DNA from: Marmoricola sp.
GTDB lineage: Bacteria > Actinomycetota > Actinomycetes > Propionibacteriales > Nocardioidaceae
Direction of reading: 5' to 3'
DNA: 45,422 bases
Assembly: GCA_025965195.1 (NCBI GenBank)
Contig: JAOPXK010000070.1
Location: forward strand, 1-45,422
A program made the translations under genes and the position numbers. The notes beneath the pieces were generated by a model, which was not told the origin of the DNA, did not search any database, and saw nothing but the letters and a program-made list of their open reading frames with translations. This document shows, in pieces, positions 8,431-16,536 of this stretch. Numbering within the stretch: the stretch's first letter is position 1; every line of letters starts with the position of its first letter.

Positions 8431-9182
8431 GCTCTGAACACCTGGCCACCGTCGACGTCCAGGATCTGGGCGGTGATCCAGGAGGCGTCGTCCGACAGGA
8501 GGAACAGGCAGGCGCCGACCATGTCCTGCGGCTGGCCGACCCGCTTGAGCGCGAGGCTCTGCACGAGCGTTTTCACGTGGTCACCGGCCTGGGTGCGGGT
8601 TGCCTCGGTGTCCGTCGGACCCGGCGCGATCGCGTTGACCCGGATGTTCATCCCGCCGAGCTCGTGCGCGAGCTGCTGGGTCAGCGAGTTGATGCCCGCC
8701 TTCGCCAGCCCGTAGAACCCGGAGTAGAGCCACGCCGCGGTCGAGGACTGGTTCACGATCGCGCCGCCTCCGCGGGCCTGCATGTGCGGGAAGCAGGCGC
8801 GGGTCATCACGAGGGCGCCGTTGAGGTTCACCGCCATGAACTTCGTGTAGTAGTCCCAGTCGACGGTGATGAGCAGGTCGAACTTCATCGCGCCGTAGAT
8901 GGCCGCGTTGTTCACCAGCAGGTCGATGCCACCGAGCTCGTCGGCGGCGCGGGCGGCCATCGCCTCCGCCGACGAGGCGTCCGCTACGTCGGTGCGGATG
9001 AAGATCGCCTTGCCCCCGTCAGCGACGATCTTGGCTGCGGTGTCGTTGCCGGCCTGCTCGTTGAGGTCGGCGACCACCACCACGGCGCCTTCGTTGGCCA
9101 GTGCTGCGGCGTACGCCGCGCCGATGCCCTGAGCTGCTCCGGTGACGACCGCGACCTTGCCGTCGAATCTGTTCTCGCTCAT
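8427..9182 (-). CDS. Short-chain dehydrogenase/reductase (Rv0769 type)
   Basis: This 251-residue classical SDR has the cofactor motif TGAAQGIG (14-21), an NNAA motif at about 91-94, and catalytic Ser 146/147, Tyr 157 and Lys 161 (YGLAK). The ATG at 9182 was chosen because it gives a 4-bp overlap with the aldehyde dehydrogenase stop; a longer reading to 9296 adds no SDR sequence. It likely interconverts an alcohol and a ketone of the pathway substrate with NAD(H) or NADP(H). Confidence 0.9.
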   Translation of the reverse strand: MSENRFDGKVAVVTGAAQGIGAAYAAALANEGAVVVVADLNEQAGNDTAAKIVADGGKAIFIRTDVADASSAEAMAARAADELGGIDLLVNNAAIYGAMKFDLLITVDWDYYTKFMAVNLNGALVMTRACFPHMQARGGGAIVNQSSTAAWLYSGFYGLAKAGINSLTQQLAHELGGMNIRVNAIAPGPTDTEATRTQAGDHVKTLVQSLALKRVGQPQDMVGACLFLLSDDASWITAQILDVDGGQVFRA

Positions 9183-10645
9183 GCCGGCTCCGCAATCGTC
9201 TTGGTCTCCAGGTATTCCTCGAACCCGGCGACACCCATTTCCCGGCCGATGCCGGACTGCTTGTAACCACCGAACGGCGCGTCCGCCGCGAACCACACGC
9301 CACCGTTGACGGCAACGGTGCCGGTGCGGATCCGTGCCGCGACAGCCTTCGCGCGCTCGAGGTCACCGGAGTCGACGGCGCCTGACAAGCCGTAGGGGGA
9401 GTCGTTGGTGATGCGTACGGCGTCGTCGTCACCGTCGTGCGGGATCACCACCAGCACCGGGCCGAAGATCTCCTCGCGCGCGACGCGGGCGTTGTTGTCC
9501 AGGCCGGCGATGACCGTCGGCTCGATCCAGAAGCCCTTGTCGCGCTCGGCTCTGGTGCCTCCCGTGGCGAAACGAGCACCTTCCTCCACGGCCAGACGGA
9601 GGTAGGCCTCGATCCGGTCCCGCTGGATCTCCGAGATCACCGGCCCGCAGATCGTGCCCGGGTCGGTCGGGTCGGCCGCACCGATCGAGCGCATCGTGTC
9701 GGCGGCGATCTGCACCGCCTCGTCATATCGGTCGCGAGGCACAACGAGCCGGGTCGTCAGCGCGCAGCCCTGGCCCGCATGCATGCAGACCGAGAAGGCA
9801 GCCGTGCCGACGGCACCGGCGAGGTCGGCGTCGTCCAGGACGATCGCGGCGGACTTGCCGCCGAGCTCGAGGAAGACCTTCTTCAGCGTCGGTGCCGCGG
9901 CGGCCATGATCGCCCGGCCGGTCGCAGTCGAGCCCGTGAACGACACCAGGTCGACGCGCGGGTCGGTGGTGAGCAGGCCAGCGACCGCGTTGTCGGTGGT
10001 CGTGACGATGTTGAGTACGCCGGGCGGCAGGTCGGTGTGCTCGACGGCCAGCCGGCCGAGCTCGGCCGCGATCCACGGGGTGTCCGGAGCCGGCTTGAGG
10101 ACGACGGTGTTGCCGGCCGCGAGCGCCGGGCCGATCTTGGCGAGGTTGATCTGGGTCGGGAAGTTCCACGGCGTGATCGCGGCGACCACGCCGACGGCCT
10201 CACGCCGAACGGTCCGCTTGGTCCGGATGCCCATCGGGCTGGCCGTGCCGAGGTCTTGGGTCCATTGATAGGACTCAGCCAGATCTGCCACCCAGGAAAG
10301 CCCTTCGACCGGCACGTCGTACTGCGGTCCGCTGGTCAGGAAAGCGGGCGCTCCGACCTCGGCCGTGGTGAGGGCGCGCAGGCTCTCGGCGTTGTCCACG
10401 AGCGCCTGGTGCAGCTGGCGAAGGCAGCGGACCCGGAGCTCGAGGTTGGTCGACCAGTCGGTCTCATCGAAGGCGCGTCGGGCGGCGGCGATGGCCAGGT
10501 CGAGGTCCTCCGCCGTGCCGTCGGGAGCGTGTCCGATCACTTCCTCCGTTGCCGGGTTGAGGATCACGAACGTGGCGCCGTCGGACGCGTCGACGAGCTT
10601 GCCGTCGATGAGGAGCTGTGCAGCGGGATTGTCGATGATCGTCAC
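9179..10645 (-). CDS. Aldehyde dehydrogenase (Rv0768/AldA type)
   Basis: This 488-residue NAD(P)-dependent aldehyde dehydrogenase has ITPWNFPTQ with Asn 161, LELGGKSA with the general base Glu 260, and the nucleophile Cys 294 in AGQGCALTTR. Its length is standard. I chose GTG 10645, which overlaps the preceding stop as GTGA; upstream codons to 10825 encode unlike sequence inside the previous gene. It would convert an aldehyde, for example from P450 oxidation, to an acid. It is the counterpart of aldA in the mycobacterial cyp51 region. Confidence 0.92.
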   Translation of the reverse strand: MTIIDNPAAQLLIDGKLVDASDGATFVILNPATEEVIGHAPDGTAEDLDLAIAAARRAFDETDWSTNLELRVRCLRQLHQALVDNAESLRALTTAEVGAPAFLTSGPQYDVPVEGLSWVADLAESYQWTQDLGTASPMGIRTKRTVRREAVGVVAAITPWNFPTQINLAKIGPALAAGNTVVLKPAPDTPWIAAELGRLAVEHTDLPPGVLNIVTTTDNAVAGLLTTDPRVDLVSFTGSTATGRAIMAAAAPTLKKVFLELGGKSAAIVLDDADLAGAVGTAAFSVCMHAGQGCALTTRLVVPRDRYDEAVQIAADTMRSIGAADPTDPGTICGPVISEIQRDRIEAYLRLAVEEGARFATGGTRAERDKGFWIEPTVIAGLDNNARVAREEIFGPVLVVIPHDGDDDAVRITNDSPYGLSGAVDSGDLERAKAVAARIRTGTVAVNGGVWFAADAPFGGYKQSGIGREMGVAGFEEYLETKTIAEPA

Positions 10646-11205
10646 TGTGTCGGCACCGGCCACAACGGTGCCGGCAGGTCGGTGAGCGGGAAGTGACCGG
10701 GTTGTGACGGTCCGTGGAGACCCATCCTGGTCACCATCGCCTCGGAGGCCTTTCCGGTCTCGAGCAGCGCGAGAAACGCGTGGCCGGCGCTGTTGAGGTC
10801 GAACCAGTCGCGCTGCCAGGCCCACTCGAAGTCGCCGCCGTACTTGAACCAGCTGCCGCCGATGCCATGGATCTCGATCGGCTTTCCGTCCGGCCCGGTG
10901 ACGTCGGAGACCTGACGCCAGAATCCGACGACCATTTGCTGCTTCTCGTCGATCAGCGTTGTGACGTAGGGGTACTGCCAGCCGTCGAGTCCTGCCATCT
11001 CGGTGCCGAGGGCGAACTCACGGATCTGGTCGCGACCGACGCACATGAAGTGCTCGTCGGGGGAGTACATCCAGCCGTAGGTCGCGTCCTCGGCGTAGAA
11101 CTCGGCAAGACCGGTCCAGTCGCGCTCGTCCTGGGCGGTCGAGTTCGCCTCGATCCACCGGCCGACCATCTTCTCGAGCTCGGCTCGATCCGCGGGGTAC
11201 GTCAT
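10642..11205 (-). CDS. NTF2/SnoaL-like protein
   Basis: This 187-residue protein has the cone-shaped alpha+beta fold features of the NTF2/SnoaL superfamily: an N-terminal helix (LEKMVGRWIEANSTAQDERDW), then FYAEDATYGW and later beta strands such as QMVVGFWRQVSD. Family members include ketosteroid isomerase-like and limonene-epoxide hydrolase-like enzymes, so a small isomerase or hydrolase role is possible. No catalytic residue set was assigned. It lies 3 nt after the ferredoxin stop. I do not recall an equivalent in the mycobacterial cluster, so it may be a lineage-specific insertion. Confidence 0.75.
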   Translation of the reverse strand: MTYPADRAELEKMVGRWIEANSTAQDERDWTGLAEFYAEDATYGWMYSPDEHFMCVGRDQIREFALGTEMAGLDGWQYPYVTTLIDEKQQMVVGFWRQVSDVTGPDGKPIEIHGIGGSWFKYGGDFEWAWQRDWFDLNSAGHAFLALLETGKASEAMVTRMGLHGPSQPGHFPLTDLPAPLWPVPTQ

Positions 11206-11208
11206 CGC

Positions 11209-11433
11209 TCAGTCATCCTCATTCGTCGGGTCGGCCAGGGCATGCGTCAGTGACAGAGCCATTGCCGGGCAGTACGCGACGGCGGCTTTCACCTGGTCGC
11301 GAAGGGACTCCTCAGGGTGTTCCTGGAGTACGTCGACCTGGCGGGTCTGCTCGTCGTACGCGAAGACGGTGGGGGCTTCCTCGACGCACTCGGCATGCCC
11401 CTGGCAGAGGTCGAGGTCGGCGGCGACCCTCAT
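11209..11433 (-). CDS. [3Fe-4S] ferredoxin, redox partner of CYP51
   Basis: This 74-residue ferredoxin has Cys10-x2-His13-x2-Cys16 (CQGHAEC) and Cys55-Pro, with His in place of the second cluster Cys. That is the actinobacterial P450 [3Fe-4S] pattern. The ATG at 11433 overlaps the cyp51 stop by 4 bp, as expected for a dedicated electron donor; the longer start at 11466 would run into cyp51. The M. tuberculosis equivalent is Rv0763c. No ferredoxin reductase is encoded in the window. Confidence 0.93.
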   Translation of the reverse strand: MRVAADLDLCQGHAECVEEAPTVFAYDEQTRQVDVLQEHPEESLRDQVKAAVAYCPAMALSLTHALADPTNEDD

Positions 11434-12779
11434 CGGTCCTGCCGCCTGCGGTAGCGCACCCGGCACGGCTGCTCGAGCTGGATCACCATCTTCGAGGTGT
11501 CGTCGCGGTAGGTGTCAGACGGCTGCGCGAGCTCGAACTCGTAGTCGCGGAGGATCACCGAGAAGATCGCCTTGAGCTGCATCATCGCGAATGCCGAGCC
11601 GACGCAACGGTGCCTGCCGGCGCCGAACGGGATCCAGGTCCAGCGGTTCAGCATGTCCTCCTGCCGGGGCTCGACGTACCTGCCGGGATCGAACAGGTCG
11701 GGCTGGGGGAAGTCCTCGGCGATGCGGTTCGAGACCGCGGGAGATGCACCGACCATGTCGCCGGCCGGGATCTTGTGTCCGTCGATCTCGATGTCCTCGG
11801 TCGCCACCCTGAGGAGCAGCACGAGGGGTGGATGCAGCCGCAACGACTCCTTCAGCGTCGACTCCAGCCTGGGGATCGAGCGCAGCGCCTGGTGGGAGAC
11901 CTCGGAGCCGTCGGCATACAAGTCGTCGAGCTCGGCGACGACGTCCTTCATCACCCCAGGGTTCCGGAGGAGCTCGATCATCGTCCACGCCGCCGTACCG
12001 CTGCTGGTGTGGTGCCCGGCGAACATCATCGAGATGAACATGCCGGTGATCGTGTCGGCACTGAAGGACAGCTCGCCGTTGTCGTCCTTGAGCGTGATCA
12101 GTACGTCGAGCAGGTCGCGGTCCTCGCGACTCGGTGCGTCCGCGACGAGGCGTCGATCCATCACGTCCTGCACGAGGTGGACCAGGGCGACGCGTGACTC
12201 GTCACGCTTGCGGAAGCTCTCGATGTCGGCATACGGATCGACGAACGCGAGCGCATCCGTGCCCTTCTCGAGGTCGTGGTACAGCGCGGCGAACCGGCCG
12301 TCGAGCTCATTGCGGAACGACTCCCCGATCAGGCAGGCAGAGGTGGTGTAGATGGTCAGCTCGGCGAACCAGTCGAGCAGGTCGATCTCGCCCTCATCGC
12401 CCCAATCGCCAACCATGCCTCGGATCTGGCGCTCGATGGTCTGCGCGTGGCCCTTCATCTGGTCGCCGCGCAGAGCCTGGTTGCGGAGCATCTCCTTGCG
12501 CCGCTCGGGCGATGCGTCGAAGACCACACCCTTGCCGAAGATCGGCGTCATGAAGGGGTACGCCGCGGCCTGGTCGAGGACCTCGTCGGGTGCCCGGAAG
12601 AACGCCTCGTTGGCCTCGCCTCCGGAGACGAGGTACACGTCCTTGTCACCGAGGCGGAACCGACCGACGTCTCCGCACTCCTCGCGGACGCGACGCAGCA
12701 GGCCGATCGGGTCGGTGCGCAGGTCCTCGAGATGGCCGTTCGGGTCGTCCGGGTGCAGGTTCGTGACAAGTTGCGTCAT
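11430..12779 (-). CDS. cyp51: Cytochrome P450 CYP51 (sterol 14-alpha-demethylase family)
   Basis: This 449-residue soluble P450 has a haem-ligand Cys at about 392 in FGAGRHRCVG. The ExxR pair is at 311-314. The I-helix motif AGHHTSSGT (254-262) is the CYP51 hallmark. The B-C region YPFMTPIFGKGVVFDASPER (74-93) is almost identical to what I recall of M. tuberculosis CYP51, and length agrees (451). The family removes the 14-alpha-methyl group of sterols in three oxidations. Actinobacteria generally lack de novo sterol synthesis, so the natural substrate is uncertain. The ATG at 12779 overlaps the SDR stop by 4 bp; the redox partner follows directly. Confidence 0.93.
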   Translation of the reverse strand: MTQLVTNLHPDDPNGHLEDLRTDPIGLLRRVREECGDVGRFRLGDKDVYLVSGGEANEAFFRAPDEVLDQAAAYPFMTPIFGKGVVFDASPERRKEMLRNQALRGDQMKGHAQTIERQIRGMVGDWGDEGEIDLLDWFAELTIYTTSACLIGESFRNELDGRFAALYHDLEKGTDALAFVDPYADIESFRKRDESRVALVHLVQDVMDRRLVADAPSREDRDLLDVLITLKDDNGELSFSADTITGMFISMMFAGHHTSSGTAAWTMIELLRNPGVMKDVVAELDDLYADGSEVSHQALRSIPRLESTLKESLRLHPPLVLLLRVATEDIEIDGHKIPAGDMVGASPAVSNRIAEDFPQPDLFDPGRYVEPRQEDMLNRWTWIPFGAGRHRCVGSAFAMMQLKAIFSVILRDYEFELAQPSDTYRDDTSKMVIQLEQPCRVRYRRRQDR

Positions 12780-13564
12780 GGCAGGTCCTTCGCGTCCTTC
12801 GGTGCTTCGGGCTGGACTTCCATGAGCGTGATGTGGGTGCCGCGCGGTGCCGAGACGATGGTGGTGACGGCCGACGCGATCGCGTCGGCGGGCAGGAAAC
12901 GCCCGTGCCTCGCCAGGCCCCACTTCACCCACTCGTTGATCAGGTCGGTGGTCTGGTCCTCGGGCCAGTCGGTGCCCATCTCGGTGAGGGTGGGACCGGG
13001 ACGCACCAGCGAGGCGCGCACGCCCGTGCCCTCGAGCTCGCGTTGCATCGTGTGGACCAGCCCTTCGAGCCCGGCCTTGGTCGCGTTGTAGGCGCCCGTG
13101 AGAGGTCGGACGGTCTCCACCACGTCGGAGGAGATGAAGACGAGATCGCCACGACCGCGGGCAACCAGGCCAGGCGCGAACGCCTCGATGAGGCGCTGGG
13201 GCCCCAGCAGGTTCACCTCGACATGGGCCAGAAGCTCCTCAACCGTGGAGGTGTGCACCCGGTTGGGCCGGCTGAGCCCGGCGTTCGACACGACCACCTC
13301 GATGTCGCCCAGATCGGCTCCGACGGCGCTCGCGAACTTCGCGACCGACTCGCTGTCGGCGACGTCGAGTGGATGCGCAACGGCCTCGCCACCGGCATCG
13401 CGGATCGCCCGGGCGACGTCGTCACACAGCTGGGTCCGCCTCGCGCCGAGGGCGACGGGGTGACCCGCGCGAGCGAGAGCCACGGCCGTTGCCGCACCGA
13501 TGCCGCTCGAAGCTCCGGCGATGACGGCAGGTCGACGGTCCGGATGCTGAAGTCTCCGGCTCAC
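12776..13564 (-). CDS. Short-chain dehydrogenase/reductase (Rv0765c type)
   Basis: This 262-residue SDR has the cofactor motif GASSGIG at 17-23, SNAG near 93-96, Ser 145/146 and the YNATK pair Tyr 159/Lys 163. GTG 13564 was chosen because it forms a GTGA overlap with the upstream P450 stop; no in-frame ATG lies near the Rossmann start. It sits between the two P450 genes as Rv0765c does in M. tuberculosis. It may act on a hydroxylated P450 product. Confidence 0.9.
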   Translation of the reverse strand: MSRRLQHPDRRPAVIAGASSGIGAATAVALARAGHPVALGARRTQLCDDVARAIRDAGGEAVAHPLDVADSESVAKFASAVGADLGDIEVVVSNAGLSRPNRVHTSTVEELLAHVEVNLLGPQRLIEAFAPGLVARGRGDLVFISSDVVETVRPLTGAYNATKAGLEGLVHTMQRELEGTGVRASLVRPGPTLTEMGTDWPEDQTTDLINEWVKWGLARHGRFLPADAIASAVTTIVSAPRGTHITLMEVQPEAPKDAKDLP

Positions 13565-14763
13565 CGACGGACCTGCACCTTCATCGGGAGGCTCGAGAAC
13601 CCGCGGACGTTGACCGAGTGGACGCGTACGGCGGCGGCATGGTCGATTTCGACGCTCTGCACCTGCTTGACGAACGAGGTCAGTGCGATCGTGGCTTCGA
13701 GGCGGGCCAGGTTCGCGCCCAGGCAGTAGTGACGACCGCCGCCGAAGCTGAGCGACCTGGACGTGTCGCGGTCCAGGTCGTAACGGTCCGGATCCGGGAA
13801 GACCGCGTCGTCCCGGTTCGCGGAACCCAGCAGCAGCAGGACCTTGGAGCCGGCCGGCGCCGTCTGACCGCCCACTTCGAGGTCGGTCAGCAGGCTGCGG
13901 GCGAGGATCTGGCTCGAGGTGTCGTAGCGGAGCGTCTCCTCGACCCACGGCGTCACGCGTGTCGGGTCGGCGAGCACGGACATGAGCTGGTCCGGGTTTC
14001 GGGTTCCCCAGTAGACAGCGTTGCCGAGCAGCTTGGTGGTGGTCTCGTTGCCGGCGACCATCATCAGGAACAGGAAGCTGATGATCTCCTCGTCGCTCAG
14101 CCGGTCCTTACCGAGCTCGGCCGCGGCGAGTGCGGAGGTGAGATCGTCGGTCGGCGTACGACGTCGCGAGGCGACCAGGTCCGAGTAGTACCCGATCATC
14201 GTCAGCGCCGCGTCGATGCCTTCGGGCGTCACGTCGCGGACCCCGTCCTTGCGGTGCACCGTGAGATCACCGAGCCGCCGGATCTCGTCACGGTCGGACT
14301 CGGGGATGCCCATCAGCTCGGAGATGACGTCCATCGGCATCTTCCCGGCGAACGACTTGATCCAGTCGAACTCGTCGCTTTCGAGGGCGGCATCGAGGTG
14401 CCGCTTGGTGATCCGCTCGATCTGCGGGGTCAGGTCGGCGACCCGTCGCGGAGTGAACCCGCGGGACACCAAGGCACGCAGGCGAGTCTGCCGAGGCGGG
14501 TCCATGGCGAGGAACGACATCGTCCGCCAGGCGTTCGGTCCCCACGCCGTCGGGTCGAGCGACACCCCCATGGAGCTGGAGAAGGTGCCGTCCTCGCGGA
14601 CCGCGCGGGTGATGTCCTCGTGCCGGGACAGCGCCCAGAAGTCGTCGTCGGTGTTGTGCAGCATCGGTGCGTTCTCGCGAAGCCAGGCGTAGGTCGGGTA
14701 CGGGTCCTCGTGGAACGCGTAGTCATAGGGGTCGAAGGTCGCGACGTTCGCGACGGAGGTCAT
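13561..14763 (-). CDS. Cytochrome P450, CYP123-like
   Basis: This 400-residue class I P450 has the I-helix motif AGNETT (237-242), an ExxR pair at Glu 276/Arg 279 (EETLR) and the haem Cys near 347 in FGGGRHYCLG. Its size matches CYP123 (Rv0766c, about 402 residues), which occupies the same place next to cyp51 in M. tuberculosis; assignment to that subfamily rests on synteny rather than alignment. It overlaps the TetR stop by 4 bp. The substrate is unknown. Confidence 0.88.
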   Translation of the reverse strand: MTSVANVATFDPYDYAFHEDPYPTYAWLRENAPMLHNTDDDFWALSRHEDITRAVREDGTFSSSMGVSLDPTAWGPNAWRTMSFLAMDPPRQTRLRALVSRGFTPRRVADLTPQIERITKRHLDAALESDEFDWIKSFAGKMPMDVISELMGIPESDRDEIRRLGDLTVHRKDGVRDVTPEGIDAALTMIGYYSDLVASRRRTPTDDLTSALAAAELGKDRLSDEEIISFLFLMMVAGNETTTKLLGNAVYWGTRNPDQLMSVLADPTRVTPWVEETLRYDTSSQILARSLLTDLEVGGQTAPAGSKVLLLLGSANRDDAVFPDPDRYDLDRDTSRSLSFGGGRHYCLGANLARLEATIALTSFVKQVQSVEIDHAAAVRVHSVNVRGFSSLPMKVQVRR

Positions 14764-15344
14764 CGACCCATCACCGTCCGCGTGACGCGGGCGAGCTGGT
14801 CGCCCATCTGGGCATAGGTCGAGTAGCCCATGCCAGCCTGGAGCATCGAGCCCGACCAGGCCAGTGACAGCGTTTCGAGTACGCCGAGATCAGGCTCCGG
14901 GCCGAGCGCATTCTGCAGCCGGCCGTTGATCTCCCCGGCTATCAACCGCCTCAACCGCCGCACATCCGGATCTGGGCCGAGCAGGGCGGTCGTGGTTGCC
15001 TCCGCCAGTGCTGGTTCCTCGGACAGGAACGTCGCCAGATCGCGGAACACCTCGATCACCCGGTCGACCGGAGCCCCGGCCTGCAGCTCGTGGTGCGGAC
15101 GAGACTGCAGCAGCCGCCAGAACGTCTCGGCGACCAGGTGCGCCTTCGAACCGAAGTAGGTGTACGCCGTGGCCGGCGCGACCTCTGCCGCCGCGGCGAC
15201 CGTGCGTACCGTGAGCACGTCGTACCCGACCTCGCGCAGCTGCACCCCGGTGGCTTCCACGAGCCGCGCAACCGTCTCCGCCTGTCGCGGGTTCAGCTTG
15301 CGGCGGGTGGCGGAGGAGAGCTCGCTGGACACATGACTGGACAC
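14760..15344 (-). CDS. TetR-family regulator of the cyp51 operon (Rv0767c type)
   Basis: This 194-residue protein has an N-terminal TetR helix-turn-helix (about 18-62: RQAETVARLVEATGVQ, VRTVAAAAEVAPATAYTYFG) and a variable ligand-binding C-terminal domain. The start is GTG 15344, or GTG 15332 four codons later. It is the first gene of the operon and its stop overlaps the P450 start, so it likely represses its own operon in response to a pathway ligand. A palindrome overlapping the start supports autoregulation. Confidence 0.9.
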   Translation of the reverse strand: MSSHVSSELSSATRRKLNPRQAETVARLVEATGVQLREVGYDVLTVRTVAAAAEVAPATAYTYFGSKAHLVAETFWRLLQSRPHHELQAGAPVDRVIEVFRDLATFLSEEPALAEATTTALLGPDPDVRRLRRLIAGEINGRLQNALGPEPDLGVLETLSLAWSGSMLQAGMGYSTYAQMGDQLARVTRTVMGR

Positions 15345-15351
15345 CTGTCCA
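15326..15351 (-). promoter_or_regulatory. Probable TetR operator
   Basis: TGGACA-N2-TGTCCA (15338-15351) is a perfect 6-bp-arm palindrome overlapping the GTG start. A third half-site, TGGACA at about 15327-15332, lies 11 bp away in direct orientation. Its place at the head of a TetR-led operon suggests the binding site of that repressor. Confidence 0.5.
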
Positions 15352-15695
15352 AGTTAGGTGACGGTACCGGGAACCGCAAGACATTGCGAGAACCTCGTCT
15401 CCAGGCGCTCGCCCGTCGACTGCACCGCTGACCCTGCCGCCCAGCCGGGAAGCGTCCTCTCGAGGTGGGTCGGCTTCAGCAGCCGCTCGAGGCGTGGGCC
15501 GACGCCGATGAGGACAAGGATTTCAGCCGACGCCCTCCGCCTGCTGCGCGCTGGTGCTTCGCGGCCGAGCGTCCGAGCCTTCAATCGCGCGAGAAGTGCT
15601 CGCAGGGACCCGTTACTTTCGCAGCGTGGGGAATGATCGTGAGTCATGATCGATTCGGCCCGACCACATTCGGGGCGGTCAGACAGGAAGCCCGC
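15352..15695. other. Gap of about 345 bp without a convincing gene
   Basis: Several overlapping frames are open here but none has recognisable protein sequence, and the frames are mutual shadows in high-GC DNA. The segment separates the minus-strand cyp51 operon from the plus-strand redox island and should contain divergent promoters. A GGGAC half-site at 15605-15609 is not a complete DosR box. Confidence 0.5.
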
Positions 15696-15800
15696 ATGAT
15701 TTCAGACCAACGACTGACCCGCGTGTTCGTCGAGCTTGCTGACATTGTCCCGGCAGTGATCGACGGCACGGCCACGCCCGACCAGGTCGGAGCCAAGTGA
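15696..15800 (+). pseudogene. Short remnant resembling the N-terminus of a GAF-ANTAR regulator
   Basis: A 34-residue frame starts MISDQRLTRVFVELAD, which closely resembles the first residues of many actinobacterial GAF-ANTAR (RNA-binding antiterminator) proteins. The reading then diverges (IVPAVIDGTATPDQVGAK) and stops where the GAF domain should begin. It ends 10 bp before the next gene. It could be a deletion remnant or a real small ORF; the resemblance is from memory. Confidence 0.35.
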
Positions 15801-15810
15801 GTCCTACGCC

Positions 15811-16494
15811 GTGACCGCCCGCCATCATCCGGGGGAGTCACGACTGCCCGCCGCGATCGCCGTACTCCTCGCGATCTGCCTCTACTTCCTGCTACCCAGT
15901 GCCCTGCTGATCGGCCCGCGCGTCGTCGTACCGATCCTCGAAGTCGTTCTGTTCCTGCCACTGCTGCTGGCGAACCCGAAGCGGATGACGAAGGAGACCA
16001 GGGAGCTCCGGCTGCTCTCGATCGGCCTGATCCTGCTGATCGCTGTCGGGAACGCGGTCGCGCTCGTGCTGCTGGTCGACCAGCTCGTCAGCAATGAGAC
16101 GAGCAAGGGTGCCCAGCTGCTGGTCGCTGCGGGCCAGGTCTGGGTGACGAACATGATCGTGTTCGCGCTGGCGTTCTGGGAGTTCGACCGGGGCGGTCCG
16201 GTGGCGCGTACCCAGTCTGCACACTCCGACCTCCCGCCGGCTGACTTCAGGTTTCCCCAGGACGAGGACAGTGATGCGATCGCTGAGGTGGCGGCGCGGT
16301 CCTCGGCCCGGTCGGAGTGGAGACCGGCCTTCATCGACTACCTCTACGTGTCGATCACGAACTCTTCGGCGTTCAGCCCAACCGACACGATGCCGCTCTC
16401 GCACCGGGCGAAGATGCTGATGGCGACCCAGTCCGTGTCGGCCATCATGCTCATGGTGATCGTGATCGCCCGTGGCGTCAGCCTTCTCGGGTGA
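15811..16494 (+). CDS. Five-helix membrane protein of unknown function (DUF1345-like ending)
   Basis: This 227-residue protein starts at GTG 15811. Hydrophobic helices are near 13-30, 36-53, 70-92, 104-122 and 203-224. A charged loop separates helices 4 and 5, followed by DYLYVSITNSSAFSPTDTMP. I recall related endings (YLY-x-T/S-x-TN-x-x-AFSPTD-x-MPL) in actinobacterial DUF1345-type membrane proteins, of unknown role. It lies 42 bp before the devR-like gene on the same strand and is likely co-transcribed with it. Confidence 0.7.
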   Translation: MTARHHPGESRLPAAIAVLLAICLYFLLPSALLIGPRVVVPILEVVLFLPLLLANPKRMTKETRELRLLSIGLILLIAVGNAVALVLLVDQLVSNETSKGAQLLVAAGQVWVTNMIVFALAFWEFDRGGPVARTQSAHSDLPPADFRFPQDEDSDAIAEVAARSSARSEWRPAFIDYLYVSITNSSAFSPTDTMPLSHRAKMLMATQSVSAIMLMVIVIARGVSLLG

Positions 16495-16536
16495 CCGCGA
16501 CCCACGCTTGGCGACGAATGCGCGTACAAAGGGAGG

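Noticed and set aside
15605-15609. GGGAC half-site before the five-helix membrane protein as a DosR box
   Set aside because: The second half (GTCC at the right spacing) is missing.
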